From contig WNNJ02003159.1 of assembly GCA_012934845.2 (NCBI GenBank), positions 1 through 64,000 on the forward strand: 64,000 bases of DNA, written 5' to 3'. The translations under genes and the position numbers were made by a program. The number at the start of each line of letters is the position of its first letter. The first letter of the stretch is position 1. The notes under the pieces are model-generated. The model worked only from the letters and a program-made list of their open reading frames with translations. It made no database searches and was not told where the DNA came from. This DNA comes from Pomphorhynchus laevis (taxonomy: Eukaryota; Acanthocephala; Palaeacanthocephala; Echinorhynchida; Pomphorhynchidae). Positions 26,401 through 35,831 of this stretch are shown piece after piece.

Positions 26401-28483
26401 CTTTCATTTCTGCCTTTGGTTCGCACGAATGAGATAAATGCATCACGCATTCCTTTCAGAATCGATTCCGGATCCTTTAATAAAGGTGGCATGTAAATTA
26501 GAGCAATCAATTTTACAAGTTGATAAAGTAAAAACAATTGATTGCTTTATGTCAATAAAGCAATTAATTATATTAAATACAACTTATATTTAAGTGTTAA
26601 AACTGTATATTATTATTTATAAATTCATAGAGTAATCAAAAGTAATATGGGCAAGCGAAAATTCATACGTTAAATCAAATCGTTAATTTAATTTTTTTTG
26701 GCAAAGTCGATCGATATTTTGTTTTTCAACTTGAAATGCAATTTAATCAAATACAATTTAATCAAATATTAAATAAGATTCAATATCAAATAGATATATG
26801 ATAAAGTAATAATAATATTTGTCTTTTATTTGTAATTCTGCTAAGGACGGTCCCAAGCTCGGCAGAAAAAGGAGAAGAGTTGGCGGCGGAAATAATATAT
26901 GGCTGTAAAAATTTCTTTGGAGGAAGGCCAAAGAAACACTGTAAGGATTGCGTAAAGGGTGATATGGCGACTGATATAAGACACGAGATGGCCCGAAATC
27001 GTTCGGTGTAGAAGTTTTTGGCAGCAGCGACTTCTCTGTGAGAGATAAGCTAAGAAGTTATAATAGCACAAATAAATTTACTATCAATTTATAAATATTT
27101 AGAGACTAGAACACCAATGTGTGGCTATGGTAAGCTTTCTAACTTGCACGTTAGCGATATAAAAGTAATACAAGATAAAACAATTGATCTTCAAACGTTC
27201 TTCGAACAATACGGCACGAGTAGCTATATTCACTTCACTGACTTTTAAAACTGAAGATATCTACAATTAAAATTTTTATTTTCACTCAAGATATTGACTG
27301 GAGTACAATTTTATTTTTAAAGACATTTTTTTACAAATTGGTCATTTGCGTTGAAGTGTTTAACTACACGGTACGAGTATGACTTATAAAACAAACACAT
27401 ACTTACTTTTAGCCACAAAAGAGAAACGACTTTACAATTTGAAATAGGACAATTGCTTTTTAGCTGAAGATTTTTCCAACATTAGCTACTTATGGAAAGT
27501 CGACCCTGGAAATTTATCGATAATCCTATTCTCTGTGCAGCCTTACTCAATTCTTCACTCTTTTCCTTCCACTTAACTATCTTTCATCTGATGATATCTG
27601 CATTCTGTTTGATTCTAAACTTACGACTATTCTCAATAACCTTCTGCCTAGCCGACCCCGATGTTTTCAGCGCTTGCGCCATGCTCCCTGGTTCAATTCC
27701 GAATGCAGGTTTTCTAGATGTCGACTCCGTCATTCTTTTCATGTGTTTAATCGCTCTTAAACGTTCTCCAAACTCACTCACACTCCAAATCTCCGTGCTT
27801 CCTATCTTTCTCTCCGTCGTCCCATCTCATTCTTACGCGTACTAAACGTACTATCTTTGGCGAAATCAACTCGAATCATCTTGTCACTCTTGCCATTATC
27901 CTTGTCACTCTCACTCTCACTCGTCCCTATCCCAATCCTTCTTCTCCACCTCCAACATTAACTACTCCAAGTCGACCCTGGAAACTTCCTGGTATCCCTA
28001 TTCTCTGCGCAGCCTTACTCAATTCTTCACTCTTTTCCTTTCCAATTTGTAGATGAAAAAGAGGATATTATCTTAATAATTATACCATTAAACACTTCCA
28101 ATGTTCATGATAATTTTACGTGTAGTAGGTGTTTGACAAAAAGCCTATAAAATGTCCCATCTTTATCATTTATTCAATTTTGAAATTATACTATTAAACC
28201 AATATAATTACGCTTTATGATAAATAAAAATGAAAGATACAACACAAATATATGACTATTGCAAATTGTAGGTACTAAAATCTTATGCAAAATTTATCAT
28301 TCACGATTTATTCATGATTGATTTAAAAGTGACTTATGACCGCTATAAAGCACGTTTTAAAATTGTATTTGACTTACAGCATTGTTGTGTCGACGTTCTG
28401 CGTGAATGCGACAAATATCAGACAAATTAAAGCAACACTCTTTAAGATACTTTACTCTCCATTCGATATCGGTTCGTCCATGC
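8150..28483 (-). CDS. BAR-RhoGAP host gene (RICH/nadrin/RhoGAP92B-like), 13 exons, 5' end missing
   Basis: Host gene read by splicing: 28378-28483, 26320-26474, 24695-24800, 22955-23043, 21061-21247, 19873-20085, 19718-19829, 15679-15769, 13959-14033, 11969-12076, 11179-11255, 10997-11123, 8150-8417. Every junction has GT/AG ends and every phase matches, giving about 570 codons to a TAA. The central part shows a RhoGAP domain: GLFRV with the arginine finger, then ALKQYLRDLP, ENLRFLFMFLKK, and NKMNSNNIAI. The residues just before it (RLFVKFIETEACALEELAKI, then IPEMK and a P-FG-L-HL linker) align without gaps to the end of the BAR domain and the linker of RICH proteins. RICH proteins bind curved membrane and switch off Rac/Cdc42-type GTPases by speeding GTP hydrolysis; that role is inferred by family. 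The 28378-24695 part is BAR-like only by position and helix-like composition. The start codon exon was not found. Confidence 0.87.
8418..10269. other. AT-rich intron 12 of the RhoGAP gene, left part
   Basis: No coding exon recognised. Two short diverged copies of an ATTCACTAACRAAWATGT-type string occur near 8640 and 8880. The 9480-9860 part is nearly pure A/T. Confidence 0.6.
10269..10978. repeat. ~350-bp tandem duplication in intron 12
   Basis: Copy 1 (about 10269-10622) and copy 2 (about 10652-10978) share long near-identical runs, for example TATCTAGACGGGATTATAAT and ACAAAAATTACGGAATCAAC. Copy 1 has about 40 extra bases around 10410-10455. Copy 2 ends about 20 bases from exon 12. Confidence 0.85.
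10997..11123 (-). CDS. BAR-RhoGAP gene exon 12
   Basis: 127 bases, 41 codons plus two bases on each side: DTGKTLEYNTAELALDG to FPISDRHYR, rich in Ser, Thr and Asn. This is linker sequence after RhoGAP. Donor TATAG|GTATAA; if not used, the frame ends four codons later. Confidence 0.75.
11179..11255 (-). CDS. BAR-RhoGAP gene exon 11 (RhoGAP end)
   Basis: 77 bases: KDRRAIGGAPHLVVFIIDRF then EDVFSD, matching the last RhoGAP helix of RICH proteins. Donor G|GTATGG opens a 55-bp intron (11124-11178). Without splicing here the frame would stop after eight more codons, so a shorter isoform by intron retention is possible. Confidence 0.8.
11969..12076 (-). CDS. BAR-RhoGAP gene exon 10
   Basis: 108 bases: FLFMFLKKVASFQHI, then NKMNSNNIAI and CMACNLCFNE, with donor GTAAGTAC. 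NKMxxxNIAI is a RhoGAP hallmark. The usual IVLGPNLLW is ICMACNLCF here: the structural Asn of PNL is kept but Gly-Pro is not. Confidence 0.9.
12100..13950. other. AT-rich intron 9
   Basis: Apart from the family E relic near 12820-12900 no gene, repeat or RNA was recognised. Confidence 0.55.
12820..12900. repeat. Family E relic
   Basis: CTCATCAACTGTGTGTCAAA followed by GCCTACGTTTCGTGTTTAGG resembles the family E core (CTACTGATCCAATACCTACG, TTCACGTTTCGGTC). Strongly decayed; sits in the intron between exons 9 and 10. Confidence 0.45.
13959..14033 (-). CDS. BAR-RhoGAP gene exon 9
   Basis: 75 bases: NTDDKLFAIRKLLKTLSN then YYENLR, acceptor TTTTGTAG and donor GTAGGT. It matches the RhoGAP helix that normally reads L-LP-xNxxNLRYL. 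The last two bases join the next exon as CGG. Confidence 0.86.
14900..15345 (-). repeat. Family C repeat, two partial copies
   Basis: Copies near 14900-14975 and 15125-15305 contain CCGGAAATACCTTCTTTTAC or TGGAAATGTCTTCTCTTACT, then TGTCACACAGGCAACCGAAA, and in the second CTCCATCATTTCGATGCTGA. These are the reverse complement of 41560-41700. Located in the intron between exons 8 and 9. Confidence 0.7.
15358..15416. repeat. TATAT/ATTATA microsatellite
   Basis: Simple A/T repeat with units of TATATTATA. No other content. Confidence 0.85.
15679..15769 (-). CDS. BAR-RhoGAP gene exon 8
   Basis: 91 bases: ALKQYLRDLPKSLMIES to WQEAARM, donor GTGAGTAC. The family usually has LKxYLRELPEPL. The Lys and Arg that contact the GTPase are kept, while PEPL is PKSL here. 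Confidence 0.92.
15958..17342 (+). mobile_element. Penelope-like element relic with inverted ends
   Basis: The right part (about 17148-17255) encodes the start of a GIY-YIG nuclease: NDVVYKISCLECNKIY, then, after one frame change, VGQTEQPLETRLKPHKYT. A CxxC pair followed by YxGQT is typical of Penelope-like elements. The terminal motif (GCTAAC hairpin, GCGAAATATC, CTTCTTTC, CTCAATAATTCTTTA) lies reversed at 15958-16046 and direct at 17263-17342, so the relic is bracketed by inverted ends. The region between (16050-16900) has no recognisable RT. Lies in the intron between exons 7 and 8. Confidence 0.7.
17343..19717. other. AT-rich intron 7 remainder
   Basis: No exon found. Holds a short repeated motif near 18945-19020 (CTTAAGTGATAGTGTGAGTG and CTTAAGTGATAGTGAGTGAT) and an isolated 92-codon open stretch at 18220-18498 with no recognisable domain. 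Confidence 0.5.
19718..19829 (-). CDS. BAR-RhoGAP gene exon 7 (arginine finger)
   Basis: 112 bases beginning GLFRVTPNSVKLKKI. The Arg of GLFR is the catalytic arginine finger of RhoGAP domains and is present. The exon ends with EEYDAHVIA before a strong donor, G|GTGATT, matching the DPHVIA motif of the family. Confidence 0.93.
19873..20085 (-). CDS. BAR-RhoGAP gene exon 6 (BAR end and RhoGAP start)
   Basis: Exactly 71 codons, phase 0 at both ends. FIETEACALEELAKI and RIPEMK close the BAR domain; PIFGLDLDIHL and RSIAFVIEKCVNLL form the start of RhoGAP. This exon and the next are split by a 43-bp intron (19830-19872). Confidence 0.92.
20767..20940 (-). pseudogene. Zinc-rich N-terminus of an RLE retroelement, fragment
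   Basis: Reads CKEHCQVRALCKGCKFV, then GGRTCVKCIANNCSNKR and ends at TAA. It resembles the start of the 51010 ORF (KCKGCVCATEKKQC, then DCLAPNCTNK): same CKGC, CxxC and N-C-N order. Nothing else of the element is found here; it lies in the intron between exons 5 and 6. Confidence 0.6.
21061..21247 (-). CDS. BAR-RhoGAP gene exon 5 (end of BAR domain)
   Basis: 187 bases, 62 codons after one carried base, donor GTGGGTTAAG. It starts with a Ser/Asn-rich segment (SDSNSNSAHSAE) and ends in a helix with QVQCDHLHAEI and ARLFVK that aligns with the last BAR helix of RICH proteins. It exits in phase 0. Confidence 0.87.
21834..22005. repeat. Penelope-like terminus fold-back pair
   Basis: Left arm (21834-21905, reversed) and right arm (21914-22005) are inverted copies of the terminal motif: GGATCAAAG, ATTGATATTT, CTAACCTCTGTTAGCATC and its mirror CTGAAGATGCTAACATAGCT. 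Only ends are present, with no coding centre. Confidence 0.75.
22106..22223. repeat. Family E fold-back (terminal arms only)
   Basis: Left arm 22106-22152 and right arm 22176-22223 are inverted copies of about 48 bp with three mismatches and a 23-bp loop. Arms are the family E terminus (CAACAACAGTACGCTACATT). The internal sequence is missing. Confidence 0.8.
22318..22533. repeat. Family D repeat, uninterrupted copy
   Basis: Reverse complement of the 6283-6975 repeat without the LINE. Lies in the intron between exons 4 and 5 of the RhoGAP gene, next to a family E fold-back. No ORF. Confidence 0.7.
22955..23043 (-). CDS. BAR-RhoGAP gene exon 4 (BAR helix)
   Basis: Acceptor CAATTTTAG, donor GTATGTC; 89 bases reading EDIRSRLQVARNNYEEAAEI and on to QHALEK. 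The Arg/Leu/Ala heptad-like pattern is typical of the long BAR coiled-coil helices. The final AA joins the G of the next exon to make a Lys codon. Confidence 0.82.
23060..24055. other. AT-rich part of intron 3
   Basis: A/T repeats around 23330-23405 (ATATAATATATAC). No gene recognised. Confidence 0.55.
24061..24231 (+). CDS. Unrecognised 56-codon open segment, GC-richer than its surroundings
   Basis: Open frame AARAHAYRPQRKKSKSCVEK, then VRTDEVFECYKRGSAVEVEK and a short Lys/Arg-rich end before TAA at 24229. Base composition stands out from the AT-rich intron, so it may be the remnant of a mobile element protein. No start codon, no domain recognised. Confidence 0.3.
   Translation, partial: AARAHAYRPQRKKSKSCVEKVRTDEVFECYKRGSAVEVEKKLILGEGATMKDRRPK
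24695..24800 (-). CDS. BAR-RhoGAP gene exon 3
   Basis: 106 bases, 35 codons after one carried base: SIISSACDLYSKIES to ITDESKAIG, with donor GTAAATT. Amphipathic helical pattern consistent with a BAR helix. The phases fit the exons on both sides. Confidence 0.72.
25425..25550. other. GC-richer patch of unknown origin
   Basis: About 120 bp with CCAGCGACCAGCAACCTACT, TTCAGGGGGTAACGTGG and ATCGCCGGCAGATCCCC in an AT-rich intron. Probably a mobile-element scrap; no protein match recognised. Confidence 0.35.
25840..26095. repeat. ATTAATATAG simple-repeat tract
   Basis: Repeated AATTAATATAGATTAATTAA units decaying into TATATTA repeats. Nothing else is visible. Confidence 0.85.
26320..26474 (-). 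CDS. BAR-RhoGAP gene exon 2
   Basis: 155 bases, 51 codons plus two bases, from DPESILKGMRDAFISFV to STKRPILL. The acceptor (TTATTAAAG) has a weak pyrimidine tract; the donor is GA|GTATGATAA. Entry phase 0 and exit phase 2 fit both neighbours. The middle is a Ser/Thr/Asn-rich stretch (ESSKGTCSSTNS), which may be a loop inside the BAR-like region. Confidence 0.65.
26850..27052 (+). mobile_element. LINE 3' end fragment (ORF2 C-terminus)
   Basis: Reads FGGRPKKHCKDCVKGDM, then EMARNRSV, one stop, and KFLAAATSL followed by TGA. The GRPKKxxxDCVKxDM...A-NR--W---A pattern is the usual end of ORF2 in CR1/RTE/Jockey-type LINEs. Only the last ~60 codons remain. Not family A or B. Confidence 0.62.
27490..28048 (-). 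repeat. Coding-like segment with 75-bp direct repeats
   Basis: 27499-27575 and 27971-28045 share GTCGACCCTGGAAA, CCTATTCTCTG and AGCCTTACTCAATTCTTCAC. On the minus strand they read EKSEELSKAAQRIG-like peptides. Between them an open minus frame (27584-27781) gives MSEFGERLRAIKHMKRM and SRKFRIKQNADIIR. Looks like the charged N-terminus of a retroelement ORF1, but this is unproven. Confidence 0.4.
28378..28483 (-). CDS. BAR-RhoGAP gene, most 5' exon found
   Basis: Acceptor TTCTTACAG and donor GTAAGTC bracket 106 bases that read 35 open codons after one carried base. Peptide begins HGRTDIEWRVKYLKECC and ends AERRHNNA. It is charged, Cys-bearing and helix-like, as expected for the N-terminal half of a BAR domain. 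It ends in phase 0, as the next exon requires. An upstream exon must supply two bases of the first codon and the start Met; it was not identified. Confidence 0.72.
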
Positions 28484-31400
28484 CTGTAAGAACAATAATA
28501 AACAAAAACCTACGTGATTTTACCTTCTTTTCCAGATTTTATCGAACTTCCTAAAGTCGACCATACAAATAGCTTTTATCTTAAATGTAATGCGAAAATG
28601 CAGTAAAACTTCTTGTTATATTTTGTACCACTTTATAAGCCAGAAATATATCGAGTAATTCTGTAAAATTTGACTATAGAGAGAGATTTTAAAGCTTAAA
28701 TTTACAAATCAATTTAATTCAATTGATTTTTACTATATTTATAAATGAATATATCCTATTTAAGTTAAATAAATGTTAGCTAATTACTTTAAATTTATTT
28801 GTGGATTAGACTGAAATTGATTAAAATGCATTAAAAGTTAATCGACAATCTGTGAAAATTTTTAATTAAAAATTTAAAATAAAAATTTTAATTTTAATAT
28901 TTAATTAAAAATTTTTTATTTTTATAAAAAAAATTTAGTTTTTATACATTACTTCGAATAATAACTAAAATGGATTGAAATGCATTAAAAGTTAATCGAC
29001 AGTCTGACAATATGTGAAATTTTTTAATTTCGTAATGTCAGTGCAGTTCCTTTACATTACTTCAGTTATAATAACTGATTCCATTGAGATCTAAAAGCAC
29101 AGTTTGTTTGTAGGGAAATTGAAACTAAAATATCAAGTTTCTATAAGGAAACAAATTTCTAATTGAAAGACCAACTTCTATAGGGACTTTCAAATATTTT
29201 CAAATACAACATGTAATAGGTTTTCACCAAGTCAAAAAAAATTTAAAGAAGACATACATGCAGTATATTCTAAATTGTATACATAAATTATTGAAATAAT
29301 TTATGTTAAGATTATTTATGTTAGATATTTTTAAGATTTTTAAAAAAAATCTTAAAAATATATGATATGATAAGTTATGATAAGTCGTGTATAGACACGA
29401 CGATGATATAACGTCGTGATATAATATTCTTGTTCTTTGCTTTTTTTTCGAAGAATAAGTTTTTAATAAATTTTTTTAAAAATTTTCAAATTTTTATTTC
29501 AAAAATTTTTAAAATTATTTAAATAAATACAGTCCTTAGATACTAAGCAATATGATATAACCCACTGCATTTAATTTATATTTTCTGGTAATAATTTAAA
29601 TAATTTAATTTAATTAGTTATATTTAGATGGATCTTTAAAATGTGATCTCAAGCATGTGCATCATTATCGATAAACAAAGGTATATAACTGAAATGGTGC
29701 AATTAATCATTACAATAAATAATGTTAATTCTACGAATTTTAAAGTTTTAGAAAATGTCTTTTATTATTTAAATCAAATTTAGAATAAACTAAACGGATG
29801 TTGTTCAGCAACCGTCGATTTTATTTACGCGAATTGCATAAACTGCGTTTAATTAAAATATTTACGAAATTATAAATATAAATATTATAACGATATTAAA
29901 TACATAAATATTATAACGTTATATCGTTACGATATAAAGATATCATAACGAAATCATAACGATAAATCCAAATGTATCAATTAGATGCAATGAATTCGGG
30001 CAACAAATTTAAAAATGTTTAGCATAATCAAAAACAGATAACCTATTTTTCAGCACAGATATTTTGAGTAAGAACACGTTTTCAATGTATAACAGGTTAT
30101 TGATTGTATCTGAAGTTTCGTACCCAAAATATTTGTGCTTTAAAATATGATATAAAATAATATATAATAATATTATATATTAATATTGTTAAATATTAAT
30201 AGATCAAATAGGGCGGTTGCAATAGAGGTTTATAATGTAGAACGTTGCAGTGGAAATGATTTAACTTTAAATAAAACAAAGCCTAAAATTATTAATTATC
30301 CTTAAAATTTCAGTGTAGAAATAAAGCATTGAAAAATTATGGAATATGCAGTGTATATCACATTAGTATTCTGGGTGTTGTATTTCAATCTAACCTGTCG
30401 TGAAGATTGTATATCAACTATATTACTTCGAAATGGGCAAGTCGACTATATTTTTTACTTCATTCAAAAATATTGGCGCAAATAACGCTCAATTGTAAGT
30501 ATTGTATAATGTTACCATTCGTTCACTCCTAACGTATGTGTAAACTACATTCTGCAACGTGTATTAACGTGATTTCAAAAAACTTTACAATATTCATCAA
30601 ATATCCAAATCAATATATTGTATATAACTCTTATTATTGGCTACTGTCATGTCCAAAATTCTTATATCAACATCATACATACTATTTATTGAATAGTTAC
30701 TTTCACTACTGACTGTTCATCAAAAAGTGACTTTTTCCAAAGTTTTTACTAAAGATTTTACTAAACTTTGTTTTTGAGCTGATTAAAATTTCGAAAAGAG
30801 TTTTCTTTATAAAAAATGCTTTTTGATTGATTTGATTAATAATTGAATATTAAATATTAATAATTAAATATTATATAATATTTAATTATTAATTATACAT
30901 TTCTAAAATGTTCGAAACTCAAAATGTTCGATAACAATAAGAAAATAATATTATATCGTGTTACAATCTAAATTCTGTTTTGTTAAAGCAGAATCTGAGC
31001 TACTACAAATCAAAGATTCTAAGGCTATCGTAATGTCTCCCGTATCAATTCGAGGGTATGTGATAGAATTATTAAAAGTTTGAATGAAAGGTGATTTAAT
31101 TGAACAAATTTGCAATAAAACACACAAAATTAAATATTACATGCAATTCTACAATTAAAAAATAAAATAAAATACTGACGCTATATTTTATATCCTTCAA
31201 ATACCACCATTTAGTATAATCGGTTAAAATAACCTATTACGTATGTATGATGCTGTAATTATAAATAAAAATAATATCCTGGACTTGGCGTTATATCGAT
31301 AGATATCAGCAACATGAATAGATTATATACTAATACCTTTATATCAATTGATCATAAATATTGTCAGATATTCGATGTTAGATCGATATATTGAAAAGAT

Positions 31401-31784
31401 AATTAAAAACTAATTAGAAAAACTAATGTAAAACAAATCAACTATTAGTTTTACATTTATACTGTTTTTCTAGTGATTTTCAATTTAAGCCGTAGCTTAT
31501 CAGTGTACCTAATTGCTATATTTGTTCTGTGATCTAATATATTAATTTAAACTTTCAAATGTGGCAAGGGAAAAACATTTGTGGTAGTTGATACTGCGTA
31601 CTACATGAAAGCAGCTAGGGCTATACTGGAAGAGCAAAGGTTTATTTAAATGATACCTCACAACAATTAAACTAAAAACCTAAGAAGCAAACCTAAATAA
31701 ACAAGTAAAGTATAACTTTAAAATAAAGTAACGACAATTTAACTAAAAACTAAGAAACTAGAACTTTAAAGAAAAAACTTAAAA
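28484..31784. other. AT-rich region upstream of the found RhoGAP exons
   Basis: The missing 5' exon(s) and promoter may lie here but were not recognised. Small local duplication: ATGCATTAAAAGTTAATCGA at about 28830 and 28981. No transposon coding sequence seen. Confidence 0.5.
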
Positions 31785-32610
31785 AAGCTTTAATACCCGC
31801 TGATATTTTGGATCGGGGAATAGGGGCAGAAACCCAGTAACATAGCCGTTCTTCCTGATTACCACTAATCCTTATTCTGATACATCGTCTATTATTTATT
31901 AGTCTATTCATAGAAATTGTCTATTTTTATTTTAAATTTCAATTCTAAATTTTAACTTGATATAAAATCTTATATTAGTATTTATTATTTATAATTATTT
32001 ACCGTTATTTCAATTTATATATAATATAAAATACGTAGACTCAGTTATATGATTAATTACAACGTGGTAATCGACAGTAGTTTTGTCTCGAATTACTTCC
32101 CTAATTAAAAGCTTTGTAGTTAAAATTTTATCTGCTCCTTCAATTTGGGTATCACAAATGTGATCATTGCATATTAATATATATAATATAAGAAGCAAAG
32201 TAAAAAACAAAGTAAACGGCAATTTAACTGAAAAACTAATGAAATAGAACTTAAGAAAAAACTTTAAAAAAAGTTTTAATACCCACTGCTATGTTAGGTC
32301 GAGGAATAGGGTGCAAAGCGTGATAACATAACAGTTCTTCCTGACAACCTATATTCCTTATTCGGATACGTCGTCTATTATTTATTAGTCGATTTATAAA
32401 AATTGACTTTTATCTTAAATTTTAACTTCATATAAATATCTATTATATCACATTTTATAAATCGTTATTTTTAATTTATATGGCATAAAATACATCAATT
32501 GGCTGATCTAATTTATTTACAACAACTACAATTTATTTCTAATTTAAATTGTATAGTAATCTATTTTTAATTTAAATGCGAAGACTCAGCTGATTTGATT
32601 TGTACGATGC
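31785..32610 (-). repeat. Two family F elements, reverse
   Basis: Copies at about 31785-32050 and 32268-32610, both reversed against the 3 kb cluster. Both retain the GC-richer end (AATACCCGCTGAT or AATACCCACTGCT). The two lie side by side in the same direction. Confidence 0.7.
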
Positions 32611-33218
32611 TTTGAGTTCTTTTATCAATATTCTGTATAGGTTTCGAATTTTTGTTGGCGCTTATTTAAAACTCAAAATATGCAATGGTTACGTTAAATT
32701 ACTATTTTTCGTCATCAGTTCTTCTGAGTTATTTCGAATCTGTATACTACAACTATAATATTTTAATATTTCCTAGCAAATTATTTTCGACAAGCACACA
32801 TTAGCGATTTTAAACTATTAAGAGTAAATTTGAAGATATTTAAAAAGATAAATAAAATACAATAAAAATAACTATAAAGACAGTCGCTACAATTATTAAC
32901 CAAGACAATTAAAATAGAGATGAGTGGAAATTTTAGCATATATTCTTTACAAGTGATTGATAGTTCAACTTATACAAAACTTGACTAAGATTAAATTTAT
33001 GGATTCGACAAGTACAATATTCTCAATTGTATATTTAAATTATTCAAATAATGACAGTCTTGAGAAACTAAGCATTAATATCTACAACATGATGCATTTA
33101 ATTTATATTTTACGGTATTCTAAGTATTTAAAGTATATAATTTAATTGGTTATATATAGATGTAGTAATCAACAATATGATTTAGTTATATTATCATAAT
33201 ATAATCTCATTTTAAAAT

Positions 33219-33322
33219 GATATTTTAATATAGTTAACAGTTTATTCCTTAACTAAAATTGGCTAATAATCATTTAAATATAGTTAACAGTTTATTCCTT
33301 AACTAAAATTAACTAATAATCA
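33219..33322. repeat. Two-copy ~50-bp tandem repeat
   Basis: AATATAGTTAACAGTTTATT and CCTTAACTAAAATT(G/A)(G/A)CTAA occur twice in a row, almost identical. Confidence 0.85.
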
Positions 33323-33393
33323 AGATATATTTGCTGCTAAATCTGCCAATATTAGTTTGCTTTAAGTTTGTATGTCTGTTGAATCATTGTTAC

Positions 33394-34490
33394 AATTAAA
33401 ATTTTGATGACTTCATTCTGCATGTTCCTTCAATCTTATTTATTATACAACAGCAGTACGTACATTTCAGTATTTTTGAAACCTTATCAGCTACTGATCC
33501 AGTACCTACGTTTCACGTTTCGGCTCTTTTAGTGTTGGCTGACGATCACTCGACTGGTCTGCTTTATTGGCATTTAGATTTAGTGAAAAACTTTCATCTT
33601 ACATTTTGCAAATTTAATTGAAATCATTTTTGATTTCAAATTAAATTAGCGTTAGTAGAAGAAGGTCCAACCTTCAATTTGAAAACTTACCTATTTTTGC
33701 AATTAATTGCTATTATCAAACTAGTCATATATAGTTTGTTTTCTAATTTTAAGTTAATTTAATTGTGCAATCAAAAATTACAATTAAAATGTTTGATGAC
33801 ACTTCACGGTGATTTAATCCTATCTAAGCAAACAGCAGTACGCTACATTTCAGTAACGTTGAATCACATCAACTACTGATCCAATACTAACGTTCCACGT
33901 TTCGGTCCTTTTAATGTTGGCTGGCGATCACTCTACTCTCTAATTTATTGACAATTTAGTTGAATGAAAGACTTTATTATTACATTTCTGATTTTAGATT
34001 AAATAAGTGTTGGTAGGGGAATGTATTACCTTCCATTTGAAAACCTACCTATTTTTGCAATTAATTACTGTTATCAAACTAGTCATCGATAGTTTGTTTT
34101 CTAATTTTAAGTTAAGTTAATTGTGAGGTCATTGTTACATTTAAAATTTTTGATGACAATTCACGTTGCTTTAATCCTATCTAACAGCCAACAGCAGTAC
34201 ACTACATTTTTAAATTGGTAAATATTAAATTTGCAAAATATAAGACGAATAGTCTTTCATTCAATTGAATTGTCAATAAAGCATACGAGTCGAGTGATCC
34301 ACAGCCAACATTAAATGGACCGAAGAGTGAAACGTAGGTATTTGATCAGTAGCTGATGAAGTCTACCAATACTGAAATGTAGCGTACTGATGTTAGCTTA
34401 TAGGATTAAAGCAGTGTCATCCAAAATTTCCATTAGTCATCTAATTTTAAGTCAAGTTAATTGTGCAATTATTGTTACAATTAAAATTTT
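33394..34490. repeat. Family E, three units in tandem
   Basis: Units start near 33394, 33786 and 34141, each with TTAAAATTTTTGATGAC, then CTTTAATCCTATCTAA, CAGCAGTACGCTACATTTCA and TTCACGTTTCGGTCCTTTTA; a fourth start is at 34486. The period is 350-390 bp. The third unit is partly inverted (ends in a reversed terminus near 34370-34430). No ORF. Confidence 0.7.
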
Positions 34491-35831
34491 GATGACTTTC
34501 AAATGCACAATTAGTTTGTTTGCATTCGGTATTGATTTTATAATATTTTTTATAATTAATGATATGAATAACCGATTGCCACACATCATACCTTACGAAA
34601 TAGCGCTGATTTTGTTTGTCGAAAAGGATTATTCCAATAACTTGTGATTCAAAGACAAAGTCTGACATTTATCTTGTTAGTGTATCTAGAAACAAGTAAA
34701 AAAGGTGAGTGATGATACCACACACTTTTTTAAGGTCGATGTGCTTGATGGCATTTAATTTTTACAATCAGTTAGATGTTGTTGTTCAACATCTAATAGC
34801 TTGTCGGTGCTAAACGTTATCGACATGCAACTCGATAGTCGAAGGTGCCTTCCATCATAATCTTCTAAGAAAAATATTACATAAACGACTGCGGAAATCT
34901 AAATTCACAAACAGGATAGATTATGTGAGTGCCCTACCGGGGCAGTAAGCACCGCTATGTAAGATATCGATATCGTCTGCAATAATGTGATTTTAATAGC
35001 TATTAAGCAATCCATTGTTTGAAAAAGGTGTTGAATTACATGTGCTTATAAGGAATGCGAGAATAATTAGAAAATAAATACAAATTATCTGTGCCGCTAA
35101 TTTTAGAGAAAACATCGACAAAATTATATTTTATCTTAAATGATAAAGCAATAACAACAAACAACAGAGGATACCGAAATAAAAAGTAGATTGAATCGAC
35201 ATCAATTATTTAAGATTGTTGATATTTGTTCAACTAAAAATTATAATAATACGACGAATTTGACTTTTTCACATGCTGCTTGAATAGCATATATATCATA
35301 TATATAATTCATTCATAAAAACAGTTATATATAATTCATTTATAAAATTTATAGGTGAGTATCGAAGTTAAATGCATTAAACTGTCTGAGGTCATAAGAA
35401 GATAAATGTGCATCGTGTCAGTTTACTCTCATGTCAGAGCGGACAGGGGTAGTGTACATATGATGACCAATATATAATCGAAATTATTTATATAAGCCGA
35501 TTTTGCTAGACCCCATAAGATGATTTAGCCGCAGAAACCAGCTACGCTACATTTCATTCATTACTTCCAACTCCATACATTTTGAGTCACAGCAGCTTAA
35601 CAAAGAAACCTTAGACATTGAATCACAACATGTCAGATTTTTGCTTGACATATTGACATTGTTTCGTTCACTGCTGTATTGTAATTGTACGCCCGGACTT
35701 ATCAGAAGGCTGTGTACTGCCGTAGTTTCTTTTTGATCACTTTTCGGACTTTCATATTCAAACCTAGGTTATCTCTATAGGTGGATACCCATCTAGTACA
35801 GATATAAATTCTTCAGTATGTGAAACTTTTA
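34491..35831. other. Region without recognised gene
   Basis: AT-rich. Patches of ordinary base composition at 34690-34990 and 35500-35800 have no sustained open frame or motif that I can assign. Confidence 0.5.

Noticed and set aside
26841-27071. Minus-strand 76-codon ORF
   Set aside because: Shadow of the plus-strand LINE ORF2 terminus (GRPKKxxxDCVKxDM).
30987-31066. Plus-strand exon-like stretch (AESELLQIKDSKAIVM) ending in GGGTATGTG
   Set aside because: About 40 open codons at most, weak acceptor, no domain and no partner exon; likely chance.
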